From positions 1 through 64,000 of the forward strand of contig JAHDND010000049.1 in the NCBI GenBank assembly GCA_018435665.1: a stretch of DNA of 64,000 bases, read 5' to 3'. The DNA is from Candidatus Thiosymbion sp. Lineage in GTDB: Bacteria > Pseudomonadota > Gammaproteobacteria > Chromatiales > Chromatiaceae. A model generated the notes under the pieces. That model did not search any database. It was not told the DNA's origin and saw only the letters and a program-made list of their open reading frames with translations. Positions within the stretch are counted from its first letter, which is position 1. Each line of letters starts with the position of its first letter. Made by a program: the position numbers and the translations under genes. Of the stretch, positions 49,145 through 58,767 are shown piece by piece.

Positions 49145-50833
49145 TCAGGGCTGCGGCGTACAGGTCCAGGTATCGCTCTCTGAAGCGCAATTCAGATTCA
49201 ACGTCGATGTTGTGCAGGCCTTAATCGACTGCTGGTCAGGCAGATTGCTGACTCGGGTTGTATATTGAGTGCAGGCCCCCAAGAAGGTACGGGTGCATTG
49301 CTGTATCCGTACATCATAGTCACCGGTGGAAAGGCTGAGTTCCCCGAAGTCATAGGCGCCGGAGGAATTCGTGGCCTGTTCCGCAACCTGAGTTCCACTC
49401 CGGCGCAACTGCACACGTCCCCGGGCATTTCCGCTGGAGAATATCAACTGTCCGCGCAGGCGTCCATTGTCCAGGCACACATCAAGCTCGGTGGTGCGTC
49501 CAGCCTTGATCTCCACGCCTTCCTCGGTGCGCTCATTCGGGGTCTTCGCGAAATTGACCCCGTAGTTCGAACCCACGGGAATGTCCTCGATGCGGTAGCG
49601 CCCGCACTCGTCGGTCGTTCCTGCATAGGCCCCGGAAGCCGTCTCCACGTCCGCGCCCGCCACCGAGCGTGGCGCGAATAGCAGTTCCTTCACCACTTCG
49701 GCGTTCTCTTCTCCGAAAAGGTCGTCAAACAAGTCGGCTACGATCGGGTCGACGGGAAGAATGCCAAGGAAGTTGCCCAGCGAGAAAGGTCTCGCGGTAA
49801 CCCGTCCCGTCAGATCGCCGATCAGGGCGGCCTCCCGGAGCTGAAAATTCTTCGTCGCGTTGCTCGCGAGGAACAGCACGTTCTCGCGCTCGAGTTCGTA
49901 CCCGGGAATATCCACCACCGCCGTGTGCAGACCGATGCCGCCGAACAGCCCGGGCAGCAGCGGCTTGATTCCCGACATGCTGTACATGCCGAGGAAGTTC
50001 GCCTGTGCCATGGGTTCACCGTCGGCCGTGACCACCTGAACCGGCGCACCTGCACCGGCCAAGATGCGGTTGCGTGGGCCATTGATCCGGCCCCGCAGGG
50101 TTCCGTCGTTCGGGACCAGTGCCAGCCTTCCGCCCGCGGCGAGGGCTTCACCGAGAGTCACGACCGACGTCTTGTACCCGGGCTTGGATATGCGCAGCCG
50201 GACCGTGCCGGATGGCAGCCGCAGGGTGAACATTCCTTCGCTGTTGGCTACAACAGCGGCCAGCATCCTGTTCTGGTTGTTCAGGGCCATCACGGTGGCT
50301 CCGGCCATCGGAAGTTGGGTCAGGTCAATGGTCGACGGCAGGACGGAGCCGAGCAGGTTGCTCAGGTCACCAGGCAGATCGGGAATCAACCCCAGAATTG
50401 TTTCGCGGTCGAGGACGAGGAACTCGTCGAGAAGCTCCCGGTCGAACGGCAGCGACTCCAGGATATCCACATAGGCCTCGGGTTTCTCGCGCCCGCGGCA
50501 GATGATTTCCTGGCTCACCTGGTCCGCGATGTCAGGCGCGTAGGTTTCCACAAAGTATTGAGCAAATCCTGTCGCCCAGTTCGGTACGGTACCCGGGGGG
50601 ATCTCTACCTGCTCCAGCAGATCGTCCAGTGAGTCCAGGATCAGGGTCTCCGCCAGTTCCGCAAAACCCTCTTCGTCGACGCGCGCCAGGTTGCGGAACA
50701 GCAGGAACGGGTCGACCTCCGCAACCACCTGCCCCTGGAGTTCTGTGGCTGTCTGTGCCGGCACCGGCGTACTGCCCAGACCGATGACCAATAACAAGCT
50801 CAGACCGAATGCAAGACCTCTGTATTGTTTCAT
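49145..50833 (-). CDS. exported protein with carboxypeptidase-regulatory-like repeats
   Basis: 562 residues from ATG 50833, with GGAG 6 nt upstream. The signal peptide (1-27) ends PVPAQTA. A helical region (about 35-160, Leu/Asp/Glu-rich) is followed by at least three beta-sandwich modules of the CarboxypepD_reg type: AGATVMALNNQNRMLAAVVANSEGMFTLRLPSGTVRLRISKPGYK-like, ADVETASGAYAGTTDECGRYRIEDIPVGSNYGV, and RGQLIFSSGNARGRVQLRRSG. The C-terminus has five Cys, probably disulfide-bonded outside the cytoplasm. Likely a surface or periplasmic carbohydrate/protein-binding protein. Exact role unknown. Confidence 0.8.
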   Translation of the reverse strand: MKQYRGLAFGLSLLLVIGLGSTPVPAQTATELQGQVVAEVDPFLLFRNLARVDEEGFAELAETLILDSLDDLLEQVEIPPGTVPNWATGFAQYFVETYAPDIADQVSQEIICRGREKPEAYVDILESLPFDRELLDEFLVLDRETILGLIPDLPGDLSNLLGSVLPSTIDLTQLPMAGATVMALNNQNRMLAAVVANSEGMFTLRLPSGTVRLRISKPGYKTSVVTLGEALAAGGRLALVPNDGTLRGRINGPRNRILAGAGAPVQVVTADGEPMAQANFLGMYSMSGIKPLLPGLFGGIGLHTAVVDIPGYELERENVLFLASNATKNFQLREAALIGDLTGRVTARPFSLGNFLGILPVDPIVADLFDDLFGEENAEVVKELLFAPRSVAGADVETASGAYAGTTDECGRYRIEDIPVGSNYGVNFAKTPNERTEEGVEIKAGRTTELDVCLDNGRLRGQLIFSSGNARGRVQLRRSGTQVAEQATNSSGAYDFGELSLSTGDYDVRIQQCTRTFLGACTQYTTRVSNLPDQQSIKACTTSTLNLNCASESDTWTCTPQP

Positions 50834-51376
50834 ACGCTTCTCCAAATAAAAGTCTCTGAAGTCCAACCGATTGCATCAAGGAGTATGCACCATCAGAGGG
50901 CGCAGTCAAGGCCCAGCAGCATCCTCGGCGTTCTGATGCCGAGTTTACCTGTGCGTATCTCGACTAACTTCTCAGTCGCCGCCGTGTAGTCGTCAACATT
51001 CTTTGGGCTCATCGCTGGCGTAGCTCCGGCACGTAGGGCAGCGAGAATGGAGCCAGTCACGGCGCTTCGAGCAGGATAGTGGGGGTGCGCAACCTCAGCC
51101 CTGCCCGCGGAGGGAAACGTAGCAATCTGCATGGGCGCCACCACGATGACCTGGCTCTATGACGCCCATTTGCCTCAGGCACCCAAGCTCCGGTTTGCGG
51201 TGCAGACCACCACCGCATTTCCCTTCGTCGATGTGCGACGGGTGCTCGCCATAAAGTCGACAGGAGAGGGTTTTGGCCTCGATTGCTCTCACGCGGGCAA
51301 ACCATCCGCAAAACCGCTCATCGCAGCACTGCTGCGACTCGATGTATGACGGAAAATATGAAAATTCGGTCATCTA
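50834..51376. other. 543-bp region without a convincing gene
   Basis: Short frames occur on both strands (for example 50893-51144 minus and 51131-51349 plus), but none has a ribosome-binding site or a family I know, and they overlap each other. Possibly debris of a former gene in the same decayed patch. Confidence 0.5.
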
Positions 51377-52087
51377 TCAATGCTCCGCCTCCTTCAGATC
51401 CGCTGAGGTATCCCGGTCCAGGTCGGCGGTGAGGTAGTCTAGGGTCAGGGGCAGACCCAGTTCCAGGCGGGCGATGTGCTGGAGGCTGATGCGGATGTGG
51501 CGTGGCCGGCACTCCAGCAGGTGGCCGCCGTGGCGCTTGTCGGCGGTGAGGAAGTGCAGGTGATAGCCGGGGACGGCGACGGACTGCATGAAACCGGGGG
51601 TCCAGAAGCCGACCATGCTGCCCTCGATGTCGGTGAACTCGAACTCCGGCTGCTCCCGTGCCACCTCCACCAGGGGGCGGTAGGCATCCTGCCGTGGCAC
51701 CGAGCGGGTGCGGACATAGTCGAAGCGCCCGTCCAGGCGCAGGGCGTAGAGCATGTTCTTGGACGGCAGCAGGCGGTCGAAGAGGGCCAGCAGGCCCGGG
51801 TAGTCCAGGGGCTGGTCGATCTCCTCGACGCTGTAGGGGCGGAAGAAGGTGATGCAGGCAAAGGGGGTGCGGGTCTCGTCCGGGACCTCGTAGGCGTTGC
51901 CATCGGAGCGGAGCTGGTAGACCTGGCTGTCCATGACCACCATCTCGCCGTCCAGGTCGTTGAAGGTGCCGAGGCCGAAGTCGCCGCGGGCCAGGATGTC
52001 GGCGATGGTGGTGTCCTGACGGTAGAGGCCCTCGACCAGGGCATTCACCGGGGCCGTGACATAGAGCAGGGTGTTGCGGGCATTCAT
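51377..52087 (-). CDS. budA: alpha-acetolactate decarboxylase
   Basis: 236 residues from ATG 52087; converts acetolactate to acetoin. BudA/AldB motifs: FGLGTFNDLDGEMVVMDSQVYQL, TPFACITFFRP, and the zinc-binding VPGYHLHFLTADKRHGGHLLEC (three His) near the C-terminus. No acetolactate synthase is nearby. It overlaps the upstream STAS gene by ATGA, so the two are translated together, an unusual pairing. The gene symbol is given by family. Confidence 0.9.
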   Translation of the reverse strand: MNARNTLLYVTAPVNALVEGLYRQDTTIADILARGDFGLGTFNDLDGEMVVMDSQVYQLRSDGNAYEVPDETRTPFACITFFRPYSVEEIDQPLDYPGLLALFDRLLPSKNMLYALRLDGRFDYVRTRSVPRQDAYRPLVEVAREQPEFEFTDIEGSMVGFWTPGFMQSVAVPGYHLHFLTADKRHGGHLLECRPRHIRISLQHIARLELGLPLTLDYLTADLDRDTSADLKEAEH

Positions 52088-52419
52088 GACGGCATGGCCT
52101 CCAGGGCCTGGGCGCGGGTGTCGACCACTTCCAGCAGGCCGAGGAAGCCGCTGATCTCCAGGACCTCGCGAATGGGCTGGCTGACCTGGCACAGGATCAG
52201 GCGGCCCTCGTCCTTGCCGATCTGCTTGGCGGCCATGAGCAGGAGGCGCAGCCCGGCGCTGGAGAGGAAGTCCAGGGCGGAGAAATCCAGCACCAGATGG
52301 GAGCAGGTCGCCAGCCGCTCCATGAGTTGCTTCTCGAAGACGGGGGCGGTGGTGCTGTCCAGGCGGCCCTGGGGGGCGATGACCAGGACCTTGCCGTGAT
52401 GGGATTCGTGCAGTTCCAC
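52084..52419 (-). CDS. STAS-domain protein (anti-sigma-factor-antagonist type)
   Basis: 111 residues, a single STAS domain: GRLDSTTAPVFEKQL, LVLDFSALDFLSSAGLRLLLMAAKQ with the phosphorylatable Ser in the DFLSSAG loop, and LEISGFLGLLEVV. Such proteins bind anti-sigma kinases or act in signalling hubs. No kinase or PP2C phosphatase is adjacent. ATGA overlap with the acetolactate decarboxylase implies shared regulation. The MITE-like copy 3 lies just upstream. Confidence 0.9.
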   Translation of the reverse strand: MELHESHHGKVLVIAPQGRLDSTTAPVFEKQLMERLATCSHLVLDFSALDFLSSAGLRLLLMAAKQIGKDEGRLILCQVSQPIREVLEISGFLGLLEVVDTRAQALEAMPS

Positions 52420-52550
52420 TTGGTAACTCCTGAAGAGGGGTGGTCGGAATAAGGGTCGCTACCGGGCGGTGAGCGCGCGGGTAGGCGCGGCGCGGCGCGG
52501 TGGCGGGGAGGTTATCGTTATCGCCCTCCGTGCAAGGGCAAGTATAGTCT
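52420..52550. other. leader of the STAS-budA operon
   Basis: GC-rich upstream sequence; no promoter pair could be recognised by eye. It adjoins the MITE-like copy 3, which may supply or disturb promoter elements. Confidence 0.4.
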
Positions 52551-52711
52551 TCGCATCCCGATTTTCGGTTTTTCCGGGTCGGGTGGCGTCTGGCGGGGGA
52601 CAACCTGAATAGGTCCCGGTAGGCTTGACGATCGCCTCCCTGCGGTCGACACCCCGTCAGAGTCAGAGGCCACCCGACCCTCCCTATCGAGGCCGAAAAC
52701 TGAAATGCGAT
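52551..52711 (+). mobile_element. MITE-like dispersed repeat, copy 3
   Basis: 161 bp, same orientation as copy 1. Ends TCGCATCCCGATTTTCGG and CCGAAAACTGAAATGCGA are inverted; inner arms GGGTCGGGTGGCGTCTGG and GAGGCCACCCGACCC are slightly degenerate on the right side. The conserved centre TAGGCTTGACGATCGCCTCC is present. Confidence 0.85.
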
Positions 52712-52777
52712 GTTTATGTGGACATCCACGCCCAGTTTTTGGTTTTGCCGGGCTCAGGGCTCAGGGCTCATGAGGCA

Positions 52778-53743
52778 TCACGCCGCATCACGACAGTCGA
52801 TAAGGATCTTCAGGGCGCCCGGCTGAGCGGCCCGGTCGAAGGCGGCGATGGCCTGGGCGAGGGGGTAGCGGTCGTCGATCAGGGGCCGCGGGTCCAGGCC
52901 CTGCCGCAGACGGTCCAGGGCGGCGGGGAAGGGACCACAGCGGGAGCCGATGAGGGTGATCTCGTCCACCACCAGGCGGGACAGGTCGACCTCGGCGGGG
53001 CCGGCGTAGGTGCTTTTCAGGATCAGGGTGCCGGCGGCGCGCAGGGCCTGACGCGCCAGGGTGAAGCCGGCGGGGGTGCCGCTGGCCTCCACCACCAGGT
53101 CCCAGGCGCCCGCGGTTACCTGGTCCTCGCCGAGCCAGGCGATGCCCGCCGCCGCCAGCAGGGCGCGCTGGCGGGGGTGACGGGCCACCACCTGGAGGGG
53201 GAAGTCCCCAACCGCCAGGCTCAAGGCAATCAATTGCCCCAGGCGGCCCGCGCCGACCACCAGCACCCGTTCGCCAGCCTGGATGGGCCGCTGCTTCTGA
53301 AGGCGCAGGGCCGCCGCCAGGGGCTCGCAGAAGACCGCGGCCTCGTCCGGGATCGGGTCCGGTACACGGTGCAGGTTGGCGAGCGGCAGCACCAGGTACT
53401 CGGCGCAGGCGCCGTCGTGATCCCGGATGCCCAGCGCCCGCCGCCGCTCACAGTGGTTGCCGCGCCCCGCCCGACAGGTGGGACACTGGCCGCAGGGGAG
53501 ATTGATCTCGCCCACCACCCGCTCGCCGATGCGTTCGGGCTGGTCGGGGGCGGCGACGATATCACCGACGAACTCGTGCCCGGGGATGCCGGTGAAGGGG
53601 TAGTAGCCCCGGCGCAGTTCCAGGTCCGTGGCGCAGATACCCATCAACCGCACCCGCACCAGGGCCTCGCCCGGGTCGGGGACCGGGACGGGCAGGTCGG
53701 AACGCATGCTCAGTCGACCATCCTCTAGCCAGAGGCCCTGCAT
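52778..53743 (-). CDS. zinc-dependent MDR alcohol/threonine-type dehydrogenase
   Basis: 321 residues. MDR fold with full zinc sites: catalytic MGICATDLEL (Cys) and GHEFVG (His-Glu), and structural CGQCPTCRAGRGNHC. NAD(P)-binding loop VLVVGAGRLGQLIAL. C-terminal DPRPLIDDRYPLAQAIAAFDRAAQPGALKILID. Short for the family (usual 340-350 aa). Contrast with the zinc-less paralogue at 6811. Substrate unknown; possibly an alcohol or polyol. It stands alone between repeat copy 3 and gatA. Confidence 0.88.
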   Translation of the reverse strand: MQGLWLEDGRLSMRSDLPVPVPDPGEALVRVRLMGICATDLELRRGYYPFTGIPGHEFVGDIVAAPDQPERIGERVVGEINLPCGQCPTCRAGRGNHCERRRALGIRDHDGACAEYLVLPLANLHRVPDPIPDEAAVFCEPLAAALRLQKQRPIQAGERVLVVGAGRLGQLIALSLAVGDFPLQVVARHPRQRALLAAAGIAWLGEDQVTAGAWDLVVEASGTPAGFTLARQALRAAGTLILKSTYAGPAEVDLSRLVVDEITLIGSRCGPFPAALDRLRQGLDPRPLIDDRYPLAQAIAAFDRAAQPGALKILIDCRDAA

Positions 53744-53857
53744 GTTGTCCTCCTGTGAGAATCCCTTACGCCATGATGGGTGACGGTTGACGGCGGCGGT
53801 CCCTGAAGCTTTGTCCGGGCATCACGGTTTGGTAAGCGATGGATAGATAGGCAGTTC

Positions 53858-55312
53858 TTAGTCAAAACTCGGCGGTGATGCCAGGTGCCAGTCCGTCGCC
53901 TTCTGCAACTGGTGGGCGACGTTCAGCAGTCGGGCCTCCTGGAAATAGTCACCGATGAGTTGCAGGCCCACGGGCAGGCCGGCCGCCGGGGCCGCCGGCA
54001 GGGACAGGCCCGGCAGGCCCGCCAGGTTGGTGGCGATGGTGTAGATGTCGTTGAGATACATGGCCACCGGGTCATCCGCCTTGGCGCCCAGGGGGAAGGC
54101 GGTGGTGGGGCTGGTGGGACCCAGGATCAGATCCACCTCGGCGAAGGCGCGGCGGAAGTCGTCGCTGATCAGGTGGCGCAGCTTCTGGGCCTTGAGGTAG
54201 TAGGCGTCGTAGTAGCCGGCGGAGAGGACGTAGGTGCCGATCATGACGCGCCGCTTGACCTCGGCGCCGAAGCCCTCGGCCCGGCTGCGGGTGTAGAGGT
54301 CGGTCAGGTCCCGGGGGTCCTGGCAGCGGTGGCCGTAGCGCACCCCGTCGAAGCGCGCTAGGTTGGAGGAGCACTCCGCCGGGGCCACGACGTAATAGGT
54401 CGGTACCGACAAGGGGCTGTTGGGCAGGCTGATGTCGCGGAACTCGGCCCCCAGGCGGCGGTATTCGGCGATGGCGGCCTCGATGCTGGCGGCCACCCCG
54501 GCGTCCAGGCCCTTCCCGAAGTACTCCTTGGGCAGGCCGATGCGCAGCCCCTTGAGGTCCTGGCCGATCCCGGTCAGATAGTCCGGCACCGGCTCCTGGG
54601 CGCTGGTGGAGTCCCGGGGGTCGAAGCCGGCCATGGCCTGGAGCAGCAGGGCGGCATCCTCGGCGCTGCGGGTCATGGGGCCGGCCTGGTCCAGGCTAGA
54701 GGCGAAGGCGATCATGCCCCAGCGGGAGACGCGGCCGTAGGTCGGCTTGAGGCCGGTCAGGCCGCAGAGGGCCGCGGGCTGGCGGATGGAACCGCCGGTG
54801 TCGGTGCCCGTGGCCGCCGCGCACAGGCGGGCGGCCACCGCCGCCGCCGAGCCCCCGGAGGAGCCCCCGGGCACCCGGGTCTCGTCCCAGGGATTCCTGA
54901 CCGGGCCGTACCAGCTCGTCTCGTTGGAAGAGCCCATGGCGAACTCGTCCATGTTGGTCTTGCCCAGCATCACCACCCCGGCCTCCTCCAGCCGCTCCAC
55001 CACCGTGGCGTTGTAGGGGGCGACGAAGCCATCCAGCATGCGCGAGCCGCAACTGGTCTTGAGGCCTTGGGTGCAGAAAATGTCCTTGTGGGCGATGGGG
55101 ATGCCGGTCAGGGGCCCGGCCTGGCCCTGGCGGCGTCGGGAGTCGGCCCGCTCCGCCGCCGCCAGGGCCCGGTCGCCGTCGACGGTGATGTAGGCGTTGA
55201 GGCGGGGGTTGAGGCGCTCGATGCGGGCCAGGTAATGCTGGGTCAACTCCACGCTGGAATAGTCACCCTGGCGCAACCCGCGGTCCAGTTCGGCGATGGT
55301 CTTCTTGTGCAT
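53858..55312 (-). CDS. gatA: Asp-tRNA(Asn)/Glu-tRNA(Gln) amidotransferase subunit A
   Basis: 484 residues; hydrolyses glutamine and channels ammonia to mischarged tRNA. The amidase signature triad is intact: Lys76 (IAHKDIF), cis-Ser151 ([15 protein letters not shown]) and Ser175 ([10 protein letters not shown]). ATG 55312 begins [23 protein letters not shown] as expected. It lies 102 bp downstream of gatC. gatB, normally next, is replaced by the unrelated dehydrogenase at 52778. Confidence 0.96.
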   Translation of the reverse strand: MHKKTIAELDRGLRQGDYSSVELTQHYLARIERLNPRLNAYITVDGDRALAAAERADSRRRQGQAGPLTGIPIAHKDIFCTQGLKTSCGSRMLDGFVAPYNATVVERLEEAGVVMLGKTNMDEFAMGSSNETSWYGPVRNPWDETRVPGGSSGGSAAAVAARLCAAATGTDTGGSIRQPAALCGLTGLKPTYGRVSRWGMIAFASSLDQAGPMTRSAEDAALLLQAMAGFDPRDSTSAQEPVPDYLTGIGQDLKGLRIGLPKEYFGKGLDAGVAASIEAAIAEYRRLGAEFRDISLPNSPLSVPTYYVVAPAECSSNLARFDGVRYGHRCQDPRDLTDLYTRSRAEGFGAEVKRRVMIGTYVLSAGYYDAYYLKAQKLRHLISDDFRRAFAEVDLILGPTSPTTAFPLGAKADDPVAMYLNDIYTIATNLAGLPGLSLPAAPAAGLPVGLQLIGDYFQEARLLNVAHQLQKATDWHLASPPSFD

Positions 55313-55414
55313 GGAGATGGCTTCCGAGAGGGGTGAAGGGGGTTATCAAGCCAAGCCGCTGCGTCAGGGGATCCGGGGGGCTTTATCTGCCCCGACCCTT
55401 GGCATGGGATGAGC

Positions 55415-55702
55415 CTATTCGATGACCTTGGGCACCAGGTAGAGCCCATCCTCGACCGCGGGGGCGATGCCCTGAAAGCGCTCTCGCTGGTCGGGCTCCG
55501 TCACCTGGTCCGCCCTCAGCCGCTGGGTCATGCGCAGGGGGTGGGCCATGGGGCCGGTGTCATGGGTGTCCACCGCGTTCATCTGTTCCGCCAGGGCGAG
55601 GATGCCATTGAGATCATGGACATAGCGATCCTTCTCGTCATCCGAGAGCTGAATGCGCGCGAGAAAGGCGATCTTGTCAACGTCGGTGCGGGTGAGGGAC
55701 AT
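55415..55702 (-). CDS. gatC: Asp/Glu-tRNA amidotransferase subunit C
   Basis: 95 residues; small subunit that stabilises GatA-Gat[27 protein letters not shown] N-terminus, [17 protein letters not shown] and a C-terminal [18 protein letters not shown] are typical. Precedes gatA on the minus strand; divergent from mreB. Confidence 0.95.
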   Translation of the reverse strand: MSLTRTDVDKIAFLARIQLSDDEKDRYVHDLNGILALAEQMNAVDTHDTGPMAHPLRMTQRLRADQVTEPDQRERFQGIAPAVEDGLYLVPKVIE

Positions 55703-57124
<1,422 letters not shown>

Positions 57125-57175
57125 CCCAGCGCCAGATCAAGCGCCGGATCCGGCGCTGGAACGGGACCTCAGCCC

Positions 57176-58279
57176 ATCAAACCCCTCTTTTTGCGGGGAC
57201 CCTCACCCACCTATCGGGTGGTGATCGCGGTCCTCCTGTCCATAGGTCTCATGGTGGCCGATCAGCGTCAGCACCTGCTGGAGCCGCTGCGCTCGGCCCT
57301 GTCCCTGTTGGTGGCGCCCCTGCACTATCTCGCCAGCCTGCCCGATGGGGTGATTCGGACGGTGCGGGACCTCTTCACCCCGGAGTCCACCCTGCGCCAG
57401 GACAATGCCAGCCTCCAGGCGGAGAACCTCACCCTCAAGGGGCGCCTGCAGCGCCTGGAGTCCCTGGAGGCCGAAAACCGGCGCCTCCATGACCTGCTGG
57501 GCTCCTCCTTTCGGGTGGGCGAGCGGGTCCTGATCGCGGAACTCCTGTCCGTCGACCTGGACCCTTACCGTCATCAGGTGCTGATCGACAAGGGCGGCGC
57601 TTCCGGGGTCTTCATCGGCCAGCCGGTCCTGGATGCCAAGGCCGTCATGGGCCAGGTGGTTCGGGTCGGCCCGACCACGGCCACCGTCCTCCTCATCACC
57701 GATGCCGCCCATGGCCTGCCGGTGCGGGTCAACCGCAATGGCCTGCGGGCCGTGGCCCGGGGCACGGGCCTGCTCAATCAGCTCGATCTGGCCTATGTCC
57801 CCCATGATGCCGACCTAGCGGAAGGGGACCTGCTGGTCACCTCGGGCCTGGGGGGGCGTTTCCCCGCCGGCTATCCGGTGGCGCGGGTCAACGAGGTCAA
57901 GCGCGAGTCTGGCCAGCCCTTCGCCCGGGTCACGGCCACCCCGCTGGCCCAGCTTGATAGTGGCCATGAGGCCTTGCTGGTCTGGACCCTGCCCGAGGAG
58001 GGTGCGGATGGAGGTCATGCCCGGGAGGGCGAGGACGAGGGCGAGGAAGAGGCGGGGTCGGCGACCGGGATCGGTGCCGGGTCGGGTACGGGGATCGAGG
58101 CGGGGGCAAAGTCAGGGGCCGGGGCTAGTAACGGGTTAAAGACAGGTAACGGAGCTGGGTCAAAACCTGGCACCGGGACCAAGCCAGAGCCAGTGAATGG
58201 GGCCGGTTCAGAAAGGGGGACAGGGACCAGGCCACAGCCAGGGACTGGGTCCGGGTCAGGCGCGAGGGTGGGTCAATGA
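57176..58279 (+). CDS. mreC: rod-shape-determining protein MreC with repetitive C-terminal tail
   Basis: Bitopic protein linking MreB to the periplasmic elongasome. A membrane helix (about 15-33), coiled coil (about 75-110, LRQDNASLQAENLTLKGRLQRLESLEAENRRL) and beta-barrel (LLGSSFRVGERVLIAELLSVDLDPY...GLGGRFPAGYPVARV) are present. Homologues begin MKPLFxRGPSP; here the matching codons are ATC-AAA-CCC-CTC-TTT-TTG, so translation starts either at a rare ATC (57176) or TTG 57191. The last 80 residues (58040-58276) are Gly/Thr/Ser repeats (GTGxxxG) not found in typical MreC. Overlaps mreD by ATGA. Confidence 0.93.
   Translation: MKPLFLRGPSPTYRVVIAVLLSIGLMVADQRQHLLEPLRSALSLLVAPLHYLASLPDGVIRTVRDLFTPESTLRQDNASLQAENLTLKGRLQRLESLEAENRRLHDLLGSSFRVGERVLIAELLSVDLDPYRHQVLIDKGGASGVFIGQPVLDAKAVMGQVVRVGPTTATVLLITDAAHGLPVRVNRNGLRAVARGTGLLNQLDLAYVPHDADLAEGDLLVTSGLGGRFPAGYPVARVNEVKRESGQPFARVTATPLAQLDSGHEALLVWTLPEEGADGGHAREGEDEGEEEAGSATGIGAGSGTGIEAGAKSGAGASNGLKTGNGAGSKPGTGTKPEPVNGAGSERGTGTRPQPGTGSGSGARVGQ
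58040..58275 (+). repeat. degenerate GGG(A/T)CNGG-type repeats in mreC tail
   Basis: About a dozen imperfect 6- to 24-bp units encode a low-complexity Gly/Thr/Ala/Lys/Pro tail (GSGTGIEAG, GAGSKPGTGTKPEP, GTGTRPQPGTG). Confidence 0.85.
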
Positions 58280-58761
58280 CGGTGGCCACGGGTCGCGCCT
58301 GGGCGCTCGTCCTGAGTCTGGGCCTGGCCTTCTTCCTCACCCTCCTCCCACTGCCGGGCTGGGCGGTGGAACTGCGCCCCCCCTGGGTGGCCCTGACCCT
58401 GATCTACTGGCTGCTGACAGCGCCGGAACGGGTCGGGGTCTTCTGGGCCTGGGCCCTGGGGCTGCTGCTGGATGTCGCCATCGGCACCACCCTTGGCCAG
58501 CATGCCCTGAGCCTGGCGGTGATGGCCTGGGTCGCGGTCAGTCTGCACCGCCGCCTGCGCCTCTTCCCCCTCTTCCAGCAGACCCTCGCGGTCTGGCTGC
58601 TCCTGCTCCTGGAACGGCTGGTATCGCTCTGGGTCATGGGGGCACTGGGGCAGCCGACCCCAGGCCTCCCCTACTGGTGGTCGCCCCTGACCGGCCTCTT
58701 GGTCTGGCCCCTGTTCGCCCACCTCGGCCGCGACTCCCGACGCGGCTGGCCCGGGCTCTGA
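58276..58761 (+). CDS. mreD: rod-shape-determining protein MreD
   Basis: 161 residues, five to six membrane helices with the MreD pattern WVALTLIYWLLTAPERVGVFWAWALGLLLDVAIGTTLGQHALSL. A complex partner of MreC in rod-shape maintenance. Start ATG 58276 overlaps mreC by 4 bp. 6 bp gap to mrdA. Confidence 0.94.
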   Translation: MTVATGRAWALVLSLGLAFFLTLLPLPGWAVELRPPWVALTLIYWLLTAPERVGVFWAWALGLLLDVAIGTTLGQHALSLAVMAWVAVSLHRRLRLFPLFQQTLAVWLLLLLERLVSLWVMGALGQPTPGLPYWWSPLTGLLVWPLFAHLGRDSRRGWPGL

Positions 58762-58767
58762 GGCCTC

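Noticed and set aside
50893..51349. short overlapping ORFs on both strands
   Set aside because: No ribosome-binding site, no recognised family, mutually overlapping.
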